In this document: positions 34,187 to 43,175 of the stretch, in pieces
Numbering within the stretch: the stretch's first letter is position 1
How the letters are laid out: every line of letters starts with the position of its first letter
The notes under the pieces: model-generated
What the model was told of the DNA's origin: nothing
Databases searched by the model: none
What the model saw: only the letters and a program-made list of their open reading frames with translations
Source of the DNA: Morganella morganii
GTDB lineage: Bacteria; Pseudomonadota; Gammaproteobacteria; Enterobacterales; Enterobacteriaceae
NCBI RefSeq assembly: GCF_003996855.1
Contig: NZ_NRQY01000001.1
Span: 296,259-341,362 of the forward strand
Length of the DNA: 45,104 nt
Direction of reading: 5' to 3'
Translations under genes and position numbers: made by a program

Positions 34187-34864
34187 TCAGACTGCAACGA
34201 CTTCCAGGATGGAAACATAGCAGCCTGTCGGGATCAGTTTATTTATTTTCAGTCCGGCTTTTGCCAGCAATGTTTCAAATTCAGGAATGGTTCGCTCACC
34301 TGCTTCAGGGAAAGCAGTCAGGCAGAGTATATCCATCGCATAACGGGAATCTGTTTTATCAACCGGGTAGATAACCGGCTCAATAATCAGAAGTTTATTG
34401 TCATCACGCATAGATTCCCGGCAGTGTACCGAACAGGTCACCAGAGACTGCCTGCCAGCGGGAATTATCGTTCAGATCACCCAAACGATTCAGCGGCAGT
34501 ACATGTTCCCGATCAAGCAGGATACCGTGAAGTGACGGGTTTGCCCGCAGGATACGCAGCAGTAATCCGCCCAGTCCTCCGGCGATATCTATCACACGGC
34601 TGTTTTCCGGAAACTTATAGGTATTCACAACAAAATAGTTTTCAATTTCAGACAATGCGGACATTCCGGACGGGAAGTTGTTACTTTATGCAATAATGCA
34701 GAATGGGTTTTTGTCTGTTCAGCGAGCTAATCAACAGAACGGGGCCCTTCTGCAAGGTGGTCAGCAAGACACAGCTGCGCGGCTGTACGCAAACATCCGG
34801 GAAGAGCAAAACTCATTGCGGGATCCATTATACGGAGTGCTGTTGTCTCTTCATCATGCGTCAT
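34187..34864 (-). pseudogene. Decayed class I O-methyltransferase
   Basis: Three pieces in order on the minus strand belong to one O-methyltransferase. (1) 34864 to about 34730: MTHDEETTALRIMDPAMSF ... AQLCLADHLAEGPRSVD, the N-terminal dimerisation domain, then TAG. (2) 34664-34404: SEIENYFVVNTYKFPENS, RVIDIAGGLGGLLLRIL, the SAM-binding motif, ending GDLFGTLP. (3) From about 34420: CRESMRDDNKLLIIEPVIYP to TGCYVSILEVVAV, the C-terminus. The linking parts (about 100 residues after piece 1 and about 25-30 after piece 2) are missing, so at least two internal deletions have occurred. It would have been the first gene of the minus arm. Confidence 0.78.
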
Positions 34865-34996
34865 TGTTATAGCCTGCGACATAAAAAAACTCATTAGTTA
34901 AATTAAATTAAACAATCAGGGGGCATAGTGCAGTGCCAGAAAATTACCGTATCAAAATATGAGGTATTATTAATTATTGATAGGTGAGTCAAATAT

Positions 34997-36178
34997 TCAG
35001 TGGTGAATGAGTTTGTTCCTGCTGATCTTCAGACCCCGCATCATACACAACCAGGCGCAGACCGAAACCCCGATCAACAGCAGCCACAGGGTATTTGGCG
35101 GGAAGTGTGTCAGGACACTGCCGGTGAGCAGCGGATTAAATGCACCGCCGAGCCAGCCGAGAGATTGCGCGGAAAAGTAACTGGATTTCATGCCGTCCGG
35201 TGCAATGTTGTCGATCAGCATATATTCACCCGGCGCATAAATCAGTTCACCGAGGGTAAAGACAAACGCGGCAATTCCCCAAAATGCAAGGTTACTGCCT
35301 GACATCATAAATCCGGCCAGTCCGCCTATAAAAAAGAGGGTTCCGAGTGTCATCAGTTTTTGCAGGTTTTCGGCACGGATCCTGCGGCCGACCATATATT
35401 GCAGTGAAACCACGACAGCAGCATTGACCGGCAGAACCACACCTATCACCTTTTCTGCCAGTGCGGAATCTGCCACCGTCAGAACATACTGTGAAATACA
35501 GGCTGAAAACGAACCGAATACCAGTGAGCCGAGAAAGGCGGATAAAGTGAACCAGAGCAGTGCTTTATCATGCAGCATCACGGAAGGCTGCCAAGCGGTA
35601 CTGTTGCTGCCGGAGGCGGAAGGCGGCACACTGCGGACAAAACGCTGAATAAAGAATATCGGAAATGAGGCTGTACAGGCAGCCAGCCAGAACGGCAGAT
35701 CGGCGCTGTACATTAGCAGTCCGGTGCCAATCGGGGGGCCGACGGTCCAGCCCATATTGACGAAAGTATAGTTCAGGGAAAAAACTTTGGTTTTGCGCGC
35801 CGGCGGCAGCGTATCGGCAAAATAGGCTTTCAGCACTGTGGCAAATACAGAATAGGCGCAGTTAATCAGCGAAAAGAAGACGACGACCAGTGCAATATTG
35901 TGTGTCAGCGGAATGGCAATAAATCCGGCTATATAAATCACAATTGCCATCAGCATATAGCGCTTTTTATCAAATTTATCAGCGATAATACCGAAGCCAA
36001 GACTGAACAGAACACCGGTTGTCAGGGCGACTGTCAGTGCAACCCCGACCTGATCCACTGCCATACCATACTGACGGCTGAGATAAATCGCCATAAACGG
36101 GATAGTGGCACCCCGTCCGATAGTAATTAAGAATGAGGAGGCGAGCAGAGCAATAGTGGAACGGGTAGCGGCTTGCAT
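34997..36178 (-). CDS. ydeE: MFS transporter YdeE-type
   Basis: 393 residues with twelve hydrophobic helices, close throughout to E. coli YdeE (395): LLASSFLITIGRGATIPFM, LGFGIIADKFDKKRYML, INCAYSVFATVLKAYFAD and IYAPGEYMLIDNIAPDGMKSSYFSAQSLGWLGG. YdeE exports dipeptides and related compounds. It is a single-gene unit, and I have no reason to link it to the biosynthetic cluster other than proximity. Confidence 0.9.
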   Translation of the reverse strand: MQAATRSTIALLASSFLITIGRGATIPFMAIYLSRQYGMAVDQVGVALTVALTTGVLFSLGFGIIADKFDKKRYMLMAIVIYIAGFIAIPLTHNIALVVVFFSLINCAYSVFATVLKAYFADTLPPARKTKVFSLNYTFVNMGWTVGPPIGTGLLMYSADLPFWLAACTASFPIFFIQRFVRSVPPSASGSNSTAWQPSVMLHDKALLWFTLSAFLGSLVFGSFSACISQYVLTVADSALAEKVIGVVLPVNAAVVVSLQYMVGRRIRAENLQKLMTLGTLFFIGGLAGFMMSGSNLAFWGIAAFVFTLGELIYAPGEYMLIDNIAPDGMKSSYFSAQSLGWLGGAFNPLLTGSVLTHFPPNTLWLLLIGVSVCAWLCMMRGLKISRNKLIHH

Positions 36179-36605
36179 GTGACATTCTCAGTATTTTTAT
36201 TTTTATTTTAATTTTAATATTCCCGTAATCAATATCATGCAAATCAGGCACTGTACAGTGCCTTCAGATCAAGGCAGCACAGTGTGCACCGGTTGTTTCC
36301 GCAGCCTGGGCCAGCCCCTGTTGCAGAGCGTTAAACCGTACAAGTGGTTTAACCGGAGGCTTACTCAGTTTTTTTATCTTTAATCCCCGCTTTATGAAGA
36401 TTAATCCTAATCAATAATACCGCTGTTTTTTATAAACTATTATTTTATGCAGATATCAGTGTTATTTTTTATACCGGTAAGAATATTTAAGCGTATCCCG
36501 GATGCCGGCAGATATTATCGTTGTATTTATTTAAGACAGAAATAAAAAGTCCGTTTTATTTCCGGCATTGAAGTCAGGAATAATTATTTTAACAAGGGTA
36601 TATCA
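36179..36605. other. Intergenic region between ydeE and the following unknown gene
   Basis: About 430 bases, AT-rich toward the right. It contains a perfect 16-base palindrome upstream of ydeE. No gene is seen. Confidence 0.5.
36247..36262. promoter_or_regulatory. Perfect 16-base palindrome upstream of ydeE
   Basis: GGCACTGT followed by ACAGTGCC. It is about 70 bases upstream of the ydeE start, a suitable position for an operator. The core CTGTACAG is not a LexA site (spacing too short). The regulator is unknown. Confidence 0.4.
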
Positions 36606-37262
36606 ATGCGGAATTTTGATGCGATATCCGGACAATATTGTGATTTTAAATCCCCGCTCAGTAAGGAGGATTTTTTTGCAATACCGGCCGAATCCTCTTT
36701 ACCGGAAGGTGTAAAGCCGGTGATTGATGCATCTGCCGGGCTGTGTATCGGTTACTTGTACGGGATGAATCAGATCTATCATCTTTATGATATCAGAGGA
36801 TATTATCTGTCTATGTATGCGTTTCCGCCGGAATCAGTGTTATTTGATCCGCTGGATCTGTTGCTGGTCAGCGGTGTGGCGGCGGAACCGGACGGGCAGG
36901 CATCTTTTTTGATGCGTAATGGTGCAACCAGGATAGTCAGCAGCGGCCGTGCTGTACTGAATACACAGATTATCCCGGCGCTGAAGAGCCGGCTGGCTGC
37001 GGACAGCACAGAAAAAATAAAATATTCACCGCTGGCAGCTCGTGCCATGGCAGATCGAAACCGCTATATTCCGGATTATATTTTGGATAAAACTATTAAA
37101 GATGGTAAGAGAACTAAAATAACCACAGAAAAAAATGGAGAGATGCTGTTTGTCTGTTCGCTGCAAATTAAAAAATCCGGCAATAACGGGCAGTATCAGT
37201 ATATAAATCTGAATGTTATTGTTGATACCAATAAGAATATAATAAAAGAATTTAACTATTAA
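36606..37262 (+). CDS. Protein of unknown function
   Basis: 218 residues, soluble, no signal peptide. N-terminal MRNFDAISGQYCDFKSPLSKEDF; a Tyr-rich middle (LYGMNQIYHLYDIRGYYLSMYAF); then a basic C-terminal part with an EKNGEMLFVCSL segment. I recognise no family. The base composition is more AT-rich toward the 3' end. It sits alone between ydeE and rcnR; a good ribosome site (ACAAGGGTATATC) precedes the ATG. Confidence 0.6.
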   Translation: MRNFDAISGQYCDFKSPLSKEDFFAIPAESSLPEGVKPVIDASAGLCIGYLYGMNQIYHLYDIRGYYLSMYAFPPESVLFDPLDLLLVSGVAAEPDGQASFLMRNGATRIVSSGRAVLNTQIIPALKSRLAADSTEKIKYSPLAARAMADRNRYIPDYILDKTIKDGKRTKITTEKNGEMLFVCSLQIKKSGNNGQYQYINLNVIVDTNKNIIKEFNY

Positions 37263-37322
37263 GTTATGGCTAATTTATCAGCGGTGATGAAAATCAGACA
37301 TCACCGTTATTTTTTCTCCGGA

Positions 37323-37595
37323 TTATTTAATATAAGAATCCAGTACCTTCAGAACAATATCCAGATCACCCTGACGTTTTTCTTCATCTTCCTCATGGAC
37401 CACGTGTTCAATCAGATGGCCCTTAATCACTTCCCGCATTAATCCGTTTACCGCTCCCCGGATAGCGGCAATCTGTTGCAGCACGGCTGAGCACTCATGC
37501 GGTTCATCAAGCATTTTTTTCAGTGAGTTGACCTGCCCCTGAATTTTACTGGCGCGGTTCTGAAGTTTCTGTCTGTCCCTGATGGTATGTGACAT
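37323..37595 (-). CDS. rcnR: Ni/Co-responsive repressor RcnR
   Basis: 90 residues, collinear with E. coli RcnR. It represses the divergent efflux gene rcnA and lets go of DNA when Ni(II) or Co(II) binds. The metal ligands are present: His3 (MSH), Cys35 (HECSAVLQQ), and the two histidines of the KGHLIEH segment (His60, His64). The divergent arrangement with rcnA and an exact operator between them support the call. Confidence 0.96.
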   Translation of the reverse strand: MSHTIRDRQKLQNRASKIQGQVNSLKKMLDEPHECSAVLQQIAAIRGAVNGLMREVIKGHLIEHVVHEEDEEKRQGDLDIVLKVLDSYIK

Positions 37596-37676
37596 GGCAA
37601 CCCCGTGAAATAAGGTGAAAGGAAAGTGACGGGCAAAATAGTAGCATCTCCGGGCGACAAAGAGGTAGTGTATTTA

Positions 37677-37691
37677 TACTGGGGGGGAGTA
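37677..37691. promoter_or_regulatory. RcnR operator
   Basis: TACT, seven G, AGTA: this is the TACT-G6-N-AGTA element bound by RcnR in E. coli. It lies between the divergent rcnR and rcnA genes, 47 bases before rcnA. Confidence 0.9.
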
Positions 37692-37737
37692 TACTGAGAT
37701 CATTCTTTCTTCATTCTGAAAACAGAGAACACACTCC

Positions 37738-38589
37738 ATGACCGATTTTGTCTCTTTATTGCAGCAGGGAAATGCCTGGTTTTTTATCCCGGGTGCGATT
37801 GCACTGGGTGCACTGCACGGACTGGAACCGGGTCACTCAAAAACCATGATGGCGGCCTTTATTATTGCGGTAAAAGGGACAGTCCGGCAGGCGGTATTAC
37901 TGGGACTGGCGGCGACGCTGTCGCATACACTGATTGTCTGGCTGATTGCCCTCGGTGGTATGTATATCAGTACCCGTTTTACACCGGAAGCGGTGGAGCC
38001 GTGGTTACAGATGGTGTCGGCGGTGATTATTCTGGCAACGGCATTCTGGATGTTTATGCGGACATACCGCGGTGAAAAAAACTGGCTGACGGAAATGCAG
38101 CAGGAAAGTCATACACACAGCGATCATCATTATCATCATGAACATAACCATGATCACGGGCATGACCATGAACATGAACATGAACATGATCACCATCATG
38201 ATAATGAGTATCAGGATGCTCATGCCAAAGCGCATGCACATGAAATCAAAACCCGTTTTACCGGCGGTAAAGCCACAAACAGTCAGGTATTACTGTTCGG
38301 ACTGACCGGCGGGTTAATTCCGTGTCCGGCTGCAATTACGGTTTTGCTGATTTGTCTGCAACTGAAAGCATTTACGCTGGGAGCAACTATGGTACTCAGT
38401 TTCAGTATCGGATTGGCCCTGACGCTGGTGACAGTCGGCGTGGTGACGGCGGTGGGATTGCGTCAGGTCAGCCGCCGCTGGCAGGGGCTCGGGGATATTG
38501 CCAAAAAAGCACCGTATTTCTCAGCTGCGCTGATCGCGCTGGTCGGGATTTACATGGGGGTCCATGGCTATATGGGGCTGGCAAACTGA
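37738..38589 (+). CDS. rcnA: Nickel/cobalt efflux protein RcnA
   Basis: 283 residues with six hydrophobic helices in the NiCoT-like fold: HGLEPGHSKTMMAAF in helix 1-2 carries the HX4-type signature. A long His/Asp/Glu-rich loop lies at about residues 123-167 (HSDHHYHHEHNHDHGHDHEH...), which binds metal. RcnA exports Ni(II) and Co(II) across the inner membrane. It is controlled by the RcnR operator upstream. Confidence 0.96.
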   Translation: MTDFVSLLQQGNAWFFIPGAIALGALHGLEPGHSKTMMAAFIIAVKGTVRQAVLLGLAATLSHTLIVWLIALGGMYISTRFTPEAVEPWLQMVSAVIILATAFWMFMRTYRGEKNWLTEMQQESHTHSDHHYHHEHNHDHGHDHEHEHEHDHHHDNEYQDAHAKAHAHEIKTRFTGGKATNSQVLLFGLTGGLIPCPAAITVLLICLQLKAFTLGATMVLSFSIGLALTLVTVGVVTAVGLRQVSRRWQGLGDIAKKAPYFSAALIALVGIYMGVHGYMGLAN

Positions 38590-38841
38590 TATCATTGAAG
38601 GCGCTGTATTTTAAGATAAATAAAAAAGAGCTTGCCGGATGACAAAATGTGTGGCTTAATATCGGCATTGGTTTGGAAGTACAGACCTATTTATGTCAGT
38701 CCGATTTTAAGTTGTTCTCCGTCAAGCGTTATCCACGATACCACTTCATAGCGAATTCCTTCTGATAGTTCCCATAAGTAAAAACGTAATCAAACCGCTT
38801 ATATGCCCTACGGCAACAAAATTTATTAAAGGAAATTCAAT

Positions 38842-39054
38842 ATGTCTGCAACAATTACTGGTACCGTAAAATGGTTTAACGATGATAAAGGTTTTGGCTT
38901 TATCACTCCTGCTGACGGCAGCAAAGACGTGTTTGTTCACTTCTCTGCAATCCAGAGCGACAACTTCAAATCTCTGGCAGAAGGCCAGCAGGTTTCTTTC
39001 ACCATCGAAAATGGTATGAAAGGCCCGGCTGCGGCTAACGTGGTTGCACTGTAA
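38842..39054 (+). CDS. CspA-family cold-shock protein
   Basis: A 70-residue single cold-shock domain with RNP1 (KGFGFI) and RNP2 (DVFVHF). It binds single-stranded RNA and DNA as an RNA chaperone or antiterminator. AAAGGAAATTCA precedes the ATG. The closest E. coli relatives are CspE and CspC/CspA ([25 protein letters not shown]); which one cannot be decided. The 250-base upstream gap could hold a long leader of the cold-shock type. Confidence 0.95.
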   Translation: MSATITGTVKWFNDDKGFGFITPADGSKDVFVHFSAIQSDNFKSLAEGQQVSFTIENGMKGPAAANVVAL

Positions 39055-39080
39055 TCACTGCTGCACAGGCACAGATTTTA

Positions 39081-39107
39081 AAAACCTCACTCCGGTGAGG
39101 TTTTTTT
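39081..39107 (+). terminator. Intrinsic terminator of the cold-shock gene
   Basis: AAACCTCAC pairs with GTGAGGTTT around TCCG, followed by seven T. Confidence 0.93.
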
Positions 39108-39182
39108 ATGCCTGAAAAACAGAAAAGTGGCGGAGATACGAAATTTATGAATATAATTTGCTCATTATTTAAGGGGTAAACT

Positions 39183-39917
39183 ATGTCTCAAAATATCTAT
39201 GATAATCCGGATTTTTTTGCCGGTTATGCCACGCTGCCTCGTTCGGCAGAAGGGCTGAATGGTGCACCAGAGTGGGCAGCTATGCAGGAATTGCTGCCGT
39301 CACTGGACAGAAAATCGGTTATCGATCTGGGCTGCGGCTATGGTTGGTTTTGCCGCTGGGCAAAAGCACAGGGGGCAACCTGTGTAACCGGTTTTGATCT
39401 GTCAGAGAAAATGCTGGCCAAAGCGGCGTCGATGACCCCTGATTCGGATATTACCTACCTGCGGGCCGATCTTGAAACATTATCATTACCGGCCGCACAA
39501 AGTGATGTAATTTACAGCTCTTTGGCGCTGCATTATCTGCGCAATATCCCGGCACTTTTTGCCACGCTGTATCAGGCACTTATCCCGGGCGGCAGTCTGG
39601 TTTTCTCTGCGGAACACCCGATTTACACAGCACCAATTATTCAGGGCTGGTGTACTGATGGTGCGGGCAATAAAGCCTGGCCGGTCAATCAGTATCAGCA
39701 GGAAGGGGTAAGGATCAGCAACTGGCTTGCTGACGGGGTTGAAAAACAGCACCGGAAATTATCGACCTGGATAAATATGCTGATTACCGCCGGGTTTGAA
39801 ATCCGCGCGATAAATGAGTGGGGACCATCAGCAGAACAAATCTCCGGTAACCCGGCGCTTGATGAAGAAAAAGAACGTCCGATGATTTTCCTGCTTAGTG
39901 CCCGCAAACCGGAGTAA
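39183..39917 (+). CDS. Class I SAM-dependent methyltransferase
   Basis: 244 residues with the Rossmann SAM motif I VIDLGCGYGWF (about residues 45-55), acidic residue in TGFDLSEKML, and motif SSLALHYLRN. It resembles small-molecule methyltransferases of the UbiE/BioC superfamily. Substrate unknown. AAGGGG precedes the ATG. Stand-alone gene. Confidence 0.85.
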   Translation: MSQNIYDNPDFFAGYATLPRSAEGLNGAPEWAAMQELLPSLDRKSVIDLGCGYGWFCRWAKAQGATCVTGFDLSEKMLAKAASMTPDSDITYLRADLETLSLPAAQSDVIYSSLALHYLRNIPALFATLYQALIPGGSLVFSAEHPIYTAPIIQGWCTDGAGNKAWPVNQYQQEGVRISNWLADGVEKQHRKLSTWINMLITAGFEIRAINEWGPSAEQISGNPALDEEKERPMIFLLSARKPE

Positions 39918-39945
39918 TGGCTGATCGGCTGGTCAGTTCCGGCGT

Positions 39946-40500
39946 TTACAACTTTAATTTATGCTTTCTTATCAGTACGAACAGACCGGCAACCGCCGCG
40001 AGGATAAGAAACCAGGCAAGGTAAGTATGTAACGGCAGGGCAAGGATTGCTGCGCTGAGAAAGTACCCGGCAGATACAATGACACTTCCCCATATTATCC
40101 CGCCAAAAATATTCAGCACAAAAAATTTCAGCGGATTAATACCGGCTGCACCGATAATCACGGGGCCGATAGTTCTTAATCCGTAAGCGAAACGTATTCC
40201 GATAATAACCAGACTTTCGCGGCGGTGAATAATTCTCTGCAAACGGGCTATTTTATCCGCATTTTTATGAATACGGGGCAGGAGCCGGTTTCCGGCAAAA
40301 TAGCCGGTCATAAACAGGACATTGTCACTGATAATACCACCCAGGGCGGCCACCAGCATCACTTTCGGATAGGATAATAACTGATGGTGTGCGGCAATGC
40401 CGGATAAGAATGCGGCGGTTTCCCCTTCGATCATGGTGCCGAAAAAGGTTGCCCAATAGCCGTATTCTGAAATCCACTGTGCCAGTAATGCATCCGTCAG
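39946..40500 (-). CDS. DedA-family membrane protein (YohD-like), non-standard start
   Basis: The clear DedA core runs from MIEGETAAFLSG (ATG 40434) to the end at 39946, with hydrophobic helices and the R-x-G-P-x-x-I-G-A-A segment (FAYGLRTIGPVIIGAAG). Conserved N-terminal residues extend in frame upstream of that ATG (LLAQWISEYGYWATFFGT), as in E. coli YohD. The upstream frame has no ATG, GTG or TTG before the stop. The best start is CTG at 40500, a few bases after GGAG. DedA proteins act as flippases for undecaprenyl phosphate or phospholipids. If the CTG does not work, only the shortened form from 40434 is made. Confidence 0.75.
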   Translation of the reverse strand: MTDALLAQWISEYGYWATFFGTMIEGETAAFLSGIAAHHQLLSYPKVMLVAALGGIISDNVLFMTGYFAGNRLLPRIHKNADKIARLQRIIHRRESLVIIGIRFAYGLRTIGPVIIGAAGINPLKFFVLNIFGGIIWGSVIVSAGYFLSAAILALPLHTYLAWFLILAAVAGLFVLIRKHKLKL

Positions 40501-40509
40501 AGACTCCGT

Positions 40510-41187
40510 TTAAAATAAACCGGCAGAAATATTAATGCATAATCCCAGTATCGCCATATTAAAAATAAAAGAGACAATGGACTGCATTAATACAGCTCGT
40601 CGCATCGGTGAGGAGGCTATTTCCACATCCGCAGTTTGCGAAGCAACAGCAATCGTAAATGAAAAATACATAAAATCAGAGTAACCGGGTTCTGCCGGTT
40701 TGTCCGGAAATAATAACCACGGCTTTTCCTGCTGCGGATTGCTGTAATAAAGATGTGCGTAGTGCATGGTAAATCCGGCCGGTAATAACAGCCAGGAGGA
40801 CACTAATGTGGATGCCGTCAGAATATATTGCAGCACTTTATCATTGCCGGTCAGATTACCGTGCCCGCCGAGGGCAAAAAAGAGCACCAGTAAACTGACA
40901 CAACACCCGGCCAGCAGGAAAAACATCACCATACGGGCGCTTTCATCCTCAATTTTGGTCAGTTTACGGATGTCCTTTACTTTCTTATTAATAATCCGCT
41001 CAAAAAGAAACAGCAGATACACCCAGGAAAATGCATTCCAGCTGAGGATCAGACACATCAGTGCACTCTGCACGGGTAACAGTGCAAAAAATGTCACAAA
41101 TGCGACCAGCAGGGAGATAATGAAACGCGGACGCGAGTGAAAAGCATGGCGGAAAATATGAGTAATGCGAATACCATAGCGCAACAT
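40510..41187 (-). CDS. DUF1345 membrane protein
   Basis: 225 residues with four or five hydrophobic helices and the typical DUF1345 signature YSDFMYFSFTIAVASQTADV near the C-terminus. Function unknown; some members sit next to transport genes. It lies ten bases upstream of the DedA gene on the same strand, so the two are probably co-transcribed. Confidence 0.85.
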   Translation of the reverse strand: MLRYGIRITHIFRHAFHSRPRFIISLLVAFVTFFALLPVQSALMCLILSWNAFSWVYLLFLFERIINKKVKDIRKLTKIEDESARMVMFFLLAGCCVSLLVLFFALGGHGNLTGNDKVLQYILTASTLVSSWLLLPAGFTMHYAHLYYSNPQQEKPWLLFPDKPAEPGYSDFMYFSFTIAVASQTADVEIASSPMRRAVLMQSIVSFIFNMAILGLCINISAGLF

Positions 41188-41312
41188 ATCAGTACCCTGT
41201 TCAGAAAGATGACATATTATTATACCAAATATCCGGCAGCAGGGGCGGTATCACTTTTTCGGATGCGTCCTTTTTATATACTGATTACCCCTGTCATTTA
41301 AAGTATTTTTCC

Positions 41313-42065
41313 ATGAGTATAACATTTCTTATTGTCATGTTTTTTGTCGCCGTGGCTGCCGGATTTATCAACGTGGTATCAGGCGGCGGTGGTTTTCTGT
41401 CGATTACGGCTCTGCTGATTTCCGGATTACCGCCTGCTAACGCACTGGCAACAAATAAGATGCAGGCACTGGGCAGTTCATTAACATCCGGTATTTATTT
41501 TCTGCGTCAGGGGCGGATTGATTTAAAAAATAATAAATGGGTATTTATCGCGACATTTTTCGGCGCCGCATCCGGGACGATTTTTGTACAGTTTATTGAT
41601 CCGGCTTTTTTGAAAAAATTACTGCCGGGATTAATCATTGGCATCACGCTGTACTTTATTTTTGCTCCGGGTATTACTAAAGCCAAAGAAAAACAGCGTG
41701 TTTCCTTTTTTCTGTTTTCATTTATCTGTGGTGGTGGTGTCGGGTTTTATGACGGATTTCTGGGGGCAGGTGCCGGGACATTTTATACCATCAGTTATAT
41801 GTTGCTGCTGGGATACCGGATTGATAAAGCACAGATCCATTCTAATTTTCTGAACCTGGCCTCCAATACCTCGTCCGTTATCTTTTTTATCGCGGGCGGT
41901 AAAATGATGTGGTCGCTGGGATTACTGATGTTTGCCGGGCAGGCTATCGGGGCACGGCTGGGTGCCGGTGTTGTGCTTAATTCCGGGCTGAAAGTGATAA
42001 AACCTATGATTATTCTGGTCTCGGCCGGGATCAGTATAAAAATGTTATTTGATATGTATTTTTAA
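41313..42065 (+). CDS. TSUP-family membrane transporter (TauE/SafE-type)
   Basis: 250 residues with about eight hydrophobic helices. It has the family glycine-rich repeats, once in each half: VVSGGGGFLSITALLISGLPPANALATNK near residue 25 and the second in GGGVGFYDGFLGAGAGTFY near 145. Members export or import sulfite, sulfoacetate or other organic anions. It resembles E. coli YfcA, but the substrate cannot be assigned. The gene diverges from the DUF1345 gene. Confidence 0.88.
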   Translation: MSITFLIVMFFVAVAAGFINVVSGGGGFLSITALLISGLPPANALATNKMQALGSSLTSGIYFLRQGRIDLKNNKWVFIATFFGAASGTIFVQFIDPAFLKKLLPGLIIGITLYFIFAPGITKAKEKQRVSFFLFSFICGGGVGFYDGFLGAGAGTFYTISYMLLLGYRIDKAQIHSNFLNLASNTSSVIFFIAGGKMMWSLGLLMFAGQAIGARLGAGVVLNSGLKVIKPMIILVSAGISIKMLFDMYF

Positions 42066-42286
42066 CAGGGAACATGGCAACGGTGAATAATGTCATTATC
42101 AAAACAGGGATGATATTTCTTTCTCTTCCATTGTAAAATTTAATAATCTTTCTGAGGTTATTGCCGGGGGCAGGGAACTGCACAATACCGGATGCAGAGC
42201 AAAGGCGTGGTCTGCACAGGCATTGTGTTCTATACTGCGCGCTGTAACAACTCAGAAGATAATTGATTAAGCAGGTGGTAAAGGCG

Positions 42287-42757
42287 ATGAACGGAACAAT
42301 CACAACGTGGTTTGAAGATAAAGGTTTTGGATTTATCAAAGATGAGAACGGGGATAACCGTTATTTCCATGTGGTTAAGGTCGCCAATACTGACCTGATT
42401 AAGAAAAATGCCGCCGTGACATTTGAGCCTACCACCAATAACAAAGGGCTGTCAGCCTATGCAGTAAAAGTGGTGCCGGAAAGTAAATACATTTTCATCG
42501 CCGGTGAGCGTATTAAGCTGACGGCCATTAAATCTTTCGTAGTCTACAGCGAAGAAGAAGCAAATACCGGGATTGATAAAGATAATGTGGTGCTGTCTGT
42601 CGGCGTACTGATGAACAGTATCAAACCAAAATCCGCTGGCCCGGCCGAAATGCGCACACTCAAAAAGCTGGCGATCACCACACAGCATGGCACCACTCTG
42701 ATTTTCTCAGAAGACGAGATTGATATTGATGAGACGGTGAAGATGCTTAAGGTATGA
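42287..42757 (+). CDS. Phage-type cold-shock-domain protein
   Basis: 156 residues from ATG 42287, with AGGTGG eight bases upstream. The N-terminal 60 residues form a cold-shock domain (KGFGFIKDENGDNRYFHVV), with the RNP1 motif and a shorter RNP2. The C-terminal 90 residues are unknown. It is unlike the housekeeping CspA-type protein at 38842. It precedes an antiterminator Q remnant, and such proteins are frequent in lambdoid prophages near the late-gene switch. An intrinsic terminator follows. Confidence 0.75.
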   Translation: MNGTITTWFEDKGFGFIKDENGDNRYFHVVKVANTDLIKKNAAVTFEPTTNNKGLSAYAVKVVPESKYIFIAGERIKLTAIKSFVVYSEEEANTGIDKDNVVLSVGVLMNSIKPKSAGPAEMRTLKKLAITTQHGTTLIFSEDEIDIDETVKMLKV

Positions 42758-42780
42758 TGGATTACAGATTACAGGCACAA

Positions 42781-42810
42781 AAAACCAACCCTAACAGGTT
42801 GGTTTTCTTA
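42781..42810 (+). terminator. Intrinsic terminator after the cold-shock-domain gene
   Basis: AAAACCAACC pairs with GGTTGGTTTT around CTAACA, then CTT. It lies 24 bases after the stop. Confidence 0.85.
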
Positions 42811-42813
42811 TAT

Positions 42814-43014
42814 AAATACTGTCCGAAATGCTCGGGGCGCGGGTATAAGCGTGTGCCGTCGTCAGTAGCGTATCAGGCGATAAAATATTTGGTACCGGAT
42901 TTAAACGAGAGAACATGGCGCAGAAACCGGAAACCGTTTTACGAAGGGCTGACGGGGAAATGTCACATTGAGGAAAGCCAGGCTGAATCATGGTTTGAGC
43001 AGCTAACGTGCTGA
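42814..43014 (+). pseudogene. C-terminal remnant of phage antiterminator Q
   Basis: The frame (KYCPKCSGRGYKRVPSSVAY ... LVPDLNERTWRRNRKPFYEGL ... CHIEESQAESW) matches the last 65 residues of the phage 82/QuuD-type antiterminator Q, whose C-terminus has CxxCxGxGY, the Thr-Trp-Ser-Arg segment and CHKEES. The N-terminal two thirds are gone and the sequence upstream is a terminator hairpin, so no normal start exists. Remnant of a prophage late-gene switch. Confidence 0.8.
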
Positions 43015-43175
43015 CAGTGAATTATGACCGGTGCTAAATTGAAAGTGCCGGGAATAAATGCGGGATATGCAAATAAAGTGAGCTTGCGCTTTCACAGGGA
43101 TTATGGAATATTGCAATTTAACTTAAGTATCGAAGTGATATCGGTGCTGTATTTTTGTCTGATGTGAGGGAGTAC

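Noticed and set aside
38005..38241. A Met/Val/Ile-rich frame on the minus strand inside rcnA
   Set aside because: It is the antisense image of the His/Asp-rich loop of RcnA.
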